A stretch of DNA of 26,161 bases, from positions 1-26,161 of the IMG/VR virus record IMGVR_UViG_3300032207_000296, one strand, 5' to 3'. The position numbers were made by a program, and so were the translations under genes. The notes beneath the pieces are model-generated. The model was given only the letters and a program-made list of their open reading frames with translations. It did not search any database and had not been told where the DNA came from. Shown piece by piece: positions 22,686 through 26,161 of this stretch (position 1 is its first letter; each line of letters opens with the position of its first letter). The stretch is from a virus.

Positions 22686-23441
22686 TTATTTTTCAGCTTT
22701 TAGCTTTTTTTCTAAAAACTTTAATATATCTATCCCTTCATCAGATTGTAAATAAGATGCTATAACATACAATGGGTCTTCGCCAAATGGCAAAGTCAAC
22801 ATTCTTTTTTTGTTTGAAGACGTGTTGAAGTACACATCTTTTTTAGAATTTTTGTAAATCAAAATCTTCTTGTTGAATAGTTGAGTGATAGTTGCCTGTA
22901 GCTTCATCATTGGGTCGTTAATCGCTTCTAAGAAATCATCAGGATGGCTTTCTGCAAATACTAATAAATCTCTGCGTAATTCTGATGAAGTTATTTTAGC
23001 AGGGTCTATCCCAAACAATACACTTGACAAATTTTCAACCTGGTCAATATCAAGATTTCTGGCTTCTATAAGAGCATCAACTCTGGAGTTTAGTTTATTA
23101 ACTTCAGTTTGTGCGTCTTGTTCCTGATTTACTTCTATAAATTTTTTACCATTGTATGGATGGTAATGTAAAAATTCCTGCAGAACTGGATTGGTTCGTG
23201 GAACACGTAAAAATCCATCTTCAAATATAACTGGCTCAACTATAGCGTTGCCGTCTTGTTCGTCTTCAAATGGTGAGTTTTGATTTCGTGCATATCGTAA
23301 AGCTCGGTTTACACCTTTAGTATTATCAAAATAAAGTAAAGGTCGTTTACTTGAGCTTCTGGTTTGCAGCATAAAAGAAAGTGGTGCTGCGTTGCGTGTG
23401 AGTTTGTAGACCTTGTCTACAAGGTTTTTTCGTTGTTTCAT
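22686..23441 (-). CDS. Virion-associated protein of unknown function, 251 aa
   Basis: I do not recognise a named family. The N-terminus is basic (MKQRKNLVDKVYKL). The middle has PVLQEFLHYHPYNGKKFIEVN (about 103-123), followed by a helical stretch with a probable coiled coil (about 125-155). A helical domain with SELRRDLLVFAESHPDDFLEAINDP (about 155-180) comes next. The end TLPFGEDPLYVIASYLQSD (about 215-235) is followed by a Lys-rich helix. There is no enzyme motif, signal peptide or membrane segment. It sits between the major capsid gene and the ring proteins, where other phages encode head completion or decoration proteins; that is inference. It is flanked by terminators on both sides, so it may be made at a lower level than capsid. 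Confidence 0.75.
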   Translation of the reverse strand: MKQRKNLVDKVYKLTRNAAPLSFMLQTRSSSKRPLLYFDNTKGVNRALRYARNQNSPFEDEQDGNAIVEPVIFEDGFLRVPRTNPVLQEFLHYHPYNGKKFIEVNQEQDAQTEVNKLNSRVDALIEARNLDIDQVENLSSVLFGIDPAKITSSELRRDLLVFAESHPDDFLEAINDPMMKLQATITQLFNKKILIYKNSKKDVYFNTSSNKKRMLTLPFGEDPLYVIASYLQSDEGIDILKFLEKKLKAEK

Positions 23442-23464
23442 TTTATTATAATTTAATTTAATTT

Positions 23465-23503
23465 AAAAAAAAGGAAGGGAGACGATAGGCGACTCCCCTC
23501 CTT
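23465..23503 (-). terminator. Intrinsic terminator after the major capsid gene
   Basis: On the - strand, arm AAGGAGGGGAGTCG (23490-23503) pairs with CGTCTCCCTTCCTT (23471-23484) around a five-base loop CCTAT (23485-23489). That is 14 positions with one G-U pair and one U-U mismatch. It is followed by a T-run (complement of 23465-23472). It begins 10 bases after the capsid stop codon. No TAnnTTTG element is seen between it and the next ATG. Confidence 0.88.
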
Positions 23504-23513
23504 ATAACTAATA

Positions 23514-24968
23514 TTACTCCTTGAACATGAAGAAGTTGTTCGCGCCCATAACGCAAACACATCTTTCTGATAGGAAGTTAACTTCCATCGCATCAAGGTC
23601 GCTTGTAGCAGCGCCACCAGCAGAACCTGTAATCCAAGTTTTGTAACGTCTGTCTTCAGTTTCTGAAGCTCGGTATCTAACATGCAAGAATGGTCTCTTA
23701 GCGTTTTTACCAAGGATTTGGTCATAAACAGTAGTCGAACCAGCAGGAACTAATAGTCCATTTACAACATCAGAACCAGTACCAGCTGTAAGTCCACCAC
23801 GCATTGTGGGGTCGTTTAGATATTTCCAGTCAGACTTATAGAAATCATAACCTCTGCGGAATCCTGTGAATCCAAGATTAAGGGCCATTTCTTCGTCATT
23901 GTCAAACAATCCGTAAGAAGTACCACCTGGATTACCATAAGAATTTTGAGCAGCTAACATATTGTCGATGTCAAAGCTTGAGTCTCTGTTTAGGAAAATT
24001 ACATTTTCCTCAATAGCTCCTTGCTTATCAAGTCGAGAAATGATAGAGTCAAAATCTGAAAGAGCGCTTGGGAAAGCTCCTGACCACAAGTTTCCTCGTG
24101 TTTCTACCGCGTGGAATACACCTTCAGAACCTTTATCACCTACTATATCAGAGGAAGTCTGCGCTTTTACACCAGAACCTGCTTCAGCTGGAACAGCTTC
24201 AATCATAGCAGTTTCAAGATAGTCGTCAAAACGAAGTCTTGTTTCGTGCTCTGATTTTAGATACCATAGATATCCAGTTGCTCCATTTTCAGTAGTAACT
24301 TCAATCCATCCGATTTGAGCCATATCTGAACCAGATACCGCATATTTGTCTTTTAGGATAATAGGAGAATTGTCAAAGATTTCATCTTCAGCTTCCAAAG
24401 AACCTACCATTCCAGTAGTACCTTTCTTAAATTCTGAACCATAGATGAAAATAGTTGCGTCATCATTACCTAATCCTGTACCTCCTGTATAACCTTGCGC
24501 GTCATAGAAAGCAATTGTTACTTGTTTGTTTGCTAAATCAACAGCAATAACAAGACCTTTAAATTCGCCACTTCCGTCATTGTTAGCAACAACAACAGTT
24601 TGACCAACTCGAATTGCAATCTGTCCTGCAGTAAGGCCAGTAGCAGCTCTATCAGGAACTAATGTGTCGTTGATTTGGAAAACAACTTCTCCGCCTGCAA
24701 CAACAGTACCTGCACCACACTTAACATATTTTGTGTGAAGTCGTCCTTGCTCTGCCCACTTAACGAGGTCAGAGTTTGAAGGTAGCTCTGCTCCTACCAA
24801 ACGTAAGAAAGAGGAAATTGTTCTGTTACCATAACGCTCGAACTCTTTTTCGTACGTGTCTGGTAGATACTGATTTAGAAAATTAAAATCAGTAATGTAG
24901 TTTGTAGCCAACGGCACTTGTTGTGGCGCTGGTTGTAACTGAAACCCTGGGGTTGCTTGTACACTCAT
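23514..24968 (-). CDS. Major capsid protein (HK97-fold, crAss-like type)
   Basis: At 484 residues it has the right size for the capsid proteins of crAss-like and related Bacteroidota podoviruses. The N-terminus has YITDFNFLNQYLPDTYEKEF followed by RYGNRTISSFLRLVGAEL (about 24-62). An inserted beta-rich domain (about 85-190) may be the I-domain-like insertion. After it come IGWIEVTTENG, the helix LKSEHETRLRFDDYLETAM (about 234-252), and the stretch GYDFYKSDWKYLNDPTMRGG (about 377-396). The last is typical of the C-terminal axial domain in this lineage. The protein ends VMGANNFFMFKE. It lies immediately after the scaffold-like gene (23-base A/T gap, no Shine-Dalgarno) and is followed by a strong terminator, as expected for the most abundant structural protein. 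I assign the fold from pattern memory and context; a structure prediction would settle it. Confidence 0.85.
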   Translation of the reverse strand: MSVQATPGFQLQPAPQQVPLATNYITDFNFLNQYLPDTYEKEFERYGNRTISSFLRLVGAELPSNSDLVKWAEQGRLHTKYVKCGAGTVVAGGEVVFQINDTLVPDRAATGLTAGQIAIRVGQTVVVANNDGSGEFKGLVIAVDLANKQVTIAFYDAQGYTGGTGLGNDDATIFIYGSEFKKGTTGMVGSLEAEDEIFDNSPIILKDKYAVSGSDMAQIGWIEVTTENGATGYLWYLKSEHETRLRFDDYLETAMIEAVPAEAGSGVKAQTSSDIVGDKGSEGVFHAVETRGNLWSGAFPSALSDFDSIISRLDKQGAIEENVIFLNRDSSFDIDNMLAAQNSYGNPGGTSYGLFDNDEEMALNLGFTGFRRGYDFYKSDWKYLNDPTMRGGLTAGTGSDVVNGLLVPAGSTTVYDQILGKNAKRPFLHVRYRASETEDRRYKTWITGSAGGAATSDLDAMEVNFLSERCVCVMGANNFFMFKE

Positions 24969-24991
24969 AATTTTTTACTTTTTTAAAATTT

Positions 24992-26142
24992 TTAACTTTT
25001 CTTTAAACTTCTAATTTTTAGTCCTCTCCCTGAGGATTGACTAATTGAGCGATACTGTGTTCCTCCCTTTTTAGCTACTTCTGGTGCGTTTCTCGTAGTC
25101 ATATTAATATTTTTCATCTTACGATTTACGTCCTCAGTTGCATCAGCTTTGCCTTGTTCGTAAAAGAACTTAGCAAGTCTGTCAGGGTTGAGCGCAGCAG
25201 CTAAAGCTTTATGGTAGTTTGCAGCGTCTTTAATAAGGCCTTTGTCATCTAAATATTTCCCAATAAAATTCATTGGGGTTTCTTGTGCCTTTTTAATTTC
25301 AGCTGCAGTTCCACCTGGATTGTAAACAATTTTATTGTCTCCAATAGTAAAGTTAAAACCTTTAAACTCACTATTTAGGACTTTGTCCGTCTCCTGGTTA
25401 AACCAAGCGACCTTTCGCGCTTGTTCTTGCTCGAAAGTTTTAGCTTGCTCTACATATTGTTTATAGCCTTGATACTCTTCACTCTCTTCAAAAGACCCAA
25501 CCGAACTTGACTCAAGGGGTTGTTTGTACATCTCTTTCTGTTCGTTAAAGAACTTCTTAGCTTTAACAATTGCTTTTTTCTTTGCCAACTTTATTTTTTT
25601 GATATCAAGCTCTGAATCTTCATCTTCATCAAACTTGTAATCTTCCATCATTAGCTCCGCGTCTTCTCTATCAAATCCTTCTTCGGTTGCTAAGATGTAC
25701 TCAGTCAAAAGTTGGTCTTCAGTAAGGGAGTCAAAGTCTCTGTTTAATTTAACATAGTCTTCAATTCCTCTTCCTGTTTTCTTTTTATACTCAAAATAAG
25801 CAGCTACATCTTCTGGTAATTCTTCAGACTTAGAAGTTTCTTCTAATAAATCTGACACAGAGTTAATCTGCTTATCGTATCTATTCTTAATAAATGAAAG
25901 AACGTCTTCCTCGTTTAACTCTGAGGATTGAGTTGTTTCTTCTTGTGCTTGGTCTTCCGACTGTACACTGTCTTCGGTTTCTGTGGAGGTGGCACTCTCA
26001 TTGCCGATAACCACTCGCTCCACTTCAGTTGCCTCATTTTCAACTTTGGCATCTTGATTATTTTTTTCTTCTGCCTCTTGAAGTAATTTTTCTTCGACTT
26101 CAATTGCAGATTTTTCTTCGGTATTTGATACCTCTCTAACTT
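24992..26142 (-). CDS. Scaffold-like, acidic head assembly protein (5' partial)
   Basis: The frame stays open from the stop at 24992 to the end of genuine sequence, giving about 383 residues without a start. A GTG at 26023 could begin a 343-residue form, but 39-40 acidic residues upstream (IEVEEKLLQEAEEKNNQ and neighbours) read on smoothly, so the true start is probably beyond the window. The N-terminal 150 residues are strongly acidic (EDSVQSEDQAQEETTQSSEL, later DEDEDSELD). A Lys-rich helix follows at about residue 140-170 of the GTG form, and YHKALAAALNPDRLAKFFYEQGKADATEDV near 265-295. The end is basic, with KSLKIRSLKK-like composition. Acidic head, helices, basic tail and position just before the capsid gene fit a scaffolding protein. 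That is inference. Confidence 0.75.
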
Positions 26143-26161
26143 CTGTCTCTTATACACATCT
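26143..26161. other. Nextera/Tn5 mosaic-end adapter (artefact)
   Basis: The last 19 bases read CTGTCTCTTATACACATCT, which is exactly the Tn5 mosaic-end sequence used in Nextera library adapters. It is untrimmed library DNA, not phage sequence. It also creates a false - strand frame beginning with MYKRQ and a stop in the scaffold-gene frame. Confidence 0.97.

Noticed and set aside
1-26142. tRNA genes, CRISPR arrays, insertion sequences, toxin-antitoxin or defence genes
   Set aside because: I looked for tRNA-like cloverleaf ends, regularly spaced direct repeats, transposase motifs and typical defence domains and saw none. Nearly all bases are assigned to phage genes.
25915-26157. Open frame on - starting MYKRQ
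   Set aside because: Its start lies in the Tn5 mosaic-end adapter and it overlaps the scaffold-like gene in another frame.

Overview
This window looks like part of the genome of a short-tailed, double-stranded DNA bacteriophage infecting a member of the Bacteroidota, probably marine or flavobacterial. The sequence is AT-rich and starts lack Shine-Dalgarno sites, having A/T-rich leaders instead. Two intergenic gaps carry the Bacteroidota -7 promoter element TAnnTTTG. The capsid, ring and nozzle proteins resemble those of crAss-like phages and related Bacteroidota podoviruses. These family assignments rest on recognised sequence patterns; no search was run.

Left block (1-1998, + strand): five tightly packed or overlapping genes. 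In order they are the 3' part of a gene with a DnaA domain IV-type DNA-binding motif, two tiny proteins of unknown function, a calcineurin-like metallophosphoesterase, and a 125-residue protein with a faint nuclease-like look. This is the end of an early or DNA-metabolism operon.

Right block (1995-26142, - strand): the virion module, read from right to left. It runs scaffold-like protein (5' end missing), major capsid protein, an unknown 251-residue protein, two ring/adaptor proteins, a 1474-residue tail nozzle protein, a 575-residue tail protein built from a tandem duplication, a 267-residue tail protein, a cupin-fold protein, two probable internal virion proteins (305 and 640 residues), and a 2751-residue giant protein. 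The giant has a zincin HExxH motif and hydrophobic segments, and is presumably packaged in the particle and ejected with the DNA. The two blocks converge and their stop codons overlap in a 4-bp TTAA palindrome.

Control elements sit only in a few small gaps. There is an intrinsic terminator after the capsid gene and another after the 251-residue gene. The second is followed at once by a promoter-like 20-mer, which recurs (18/20 identical) before the cupin gene. There is no gene-free stretch longer than about 115 bases.

The last 19 bases (26143-26161) are an exact Nextera/Tn5 mosaic-end adapter. They are not phage DNA, and the real sequence stops at 26142 inside the scaffold-like gene. I did not find a clearly new defence or mobile system. 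The most interesting points are the giant ejection-type protein with its N-terminal tandem motif, the repeated promoter unit and paired terminators, the duplicated tail protein, and the phage-borne DnaA-type domain.
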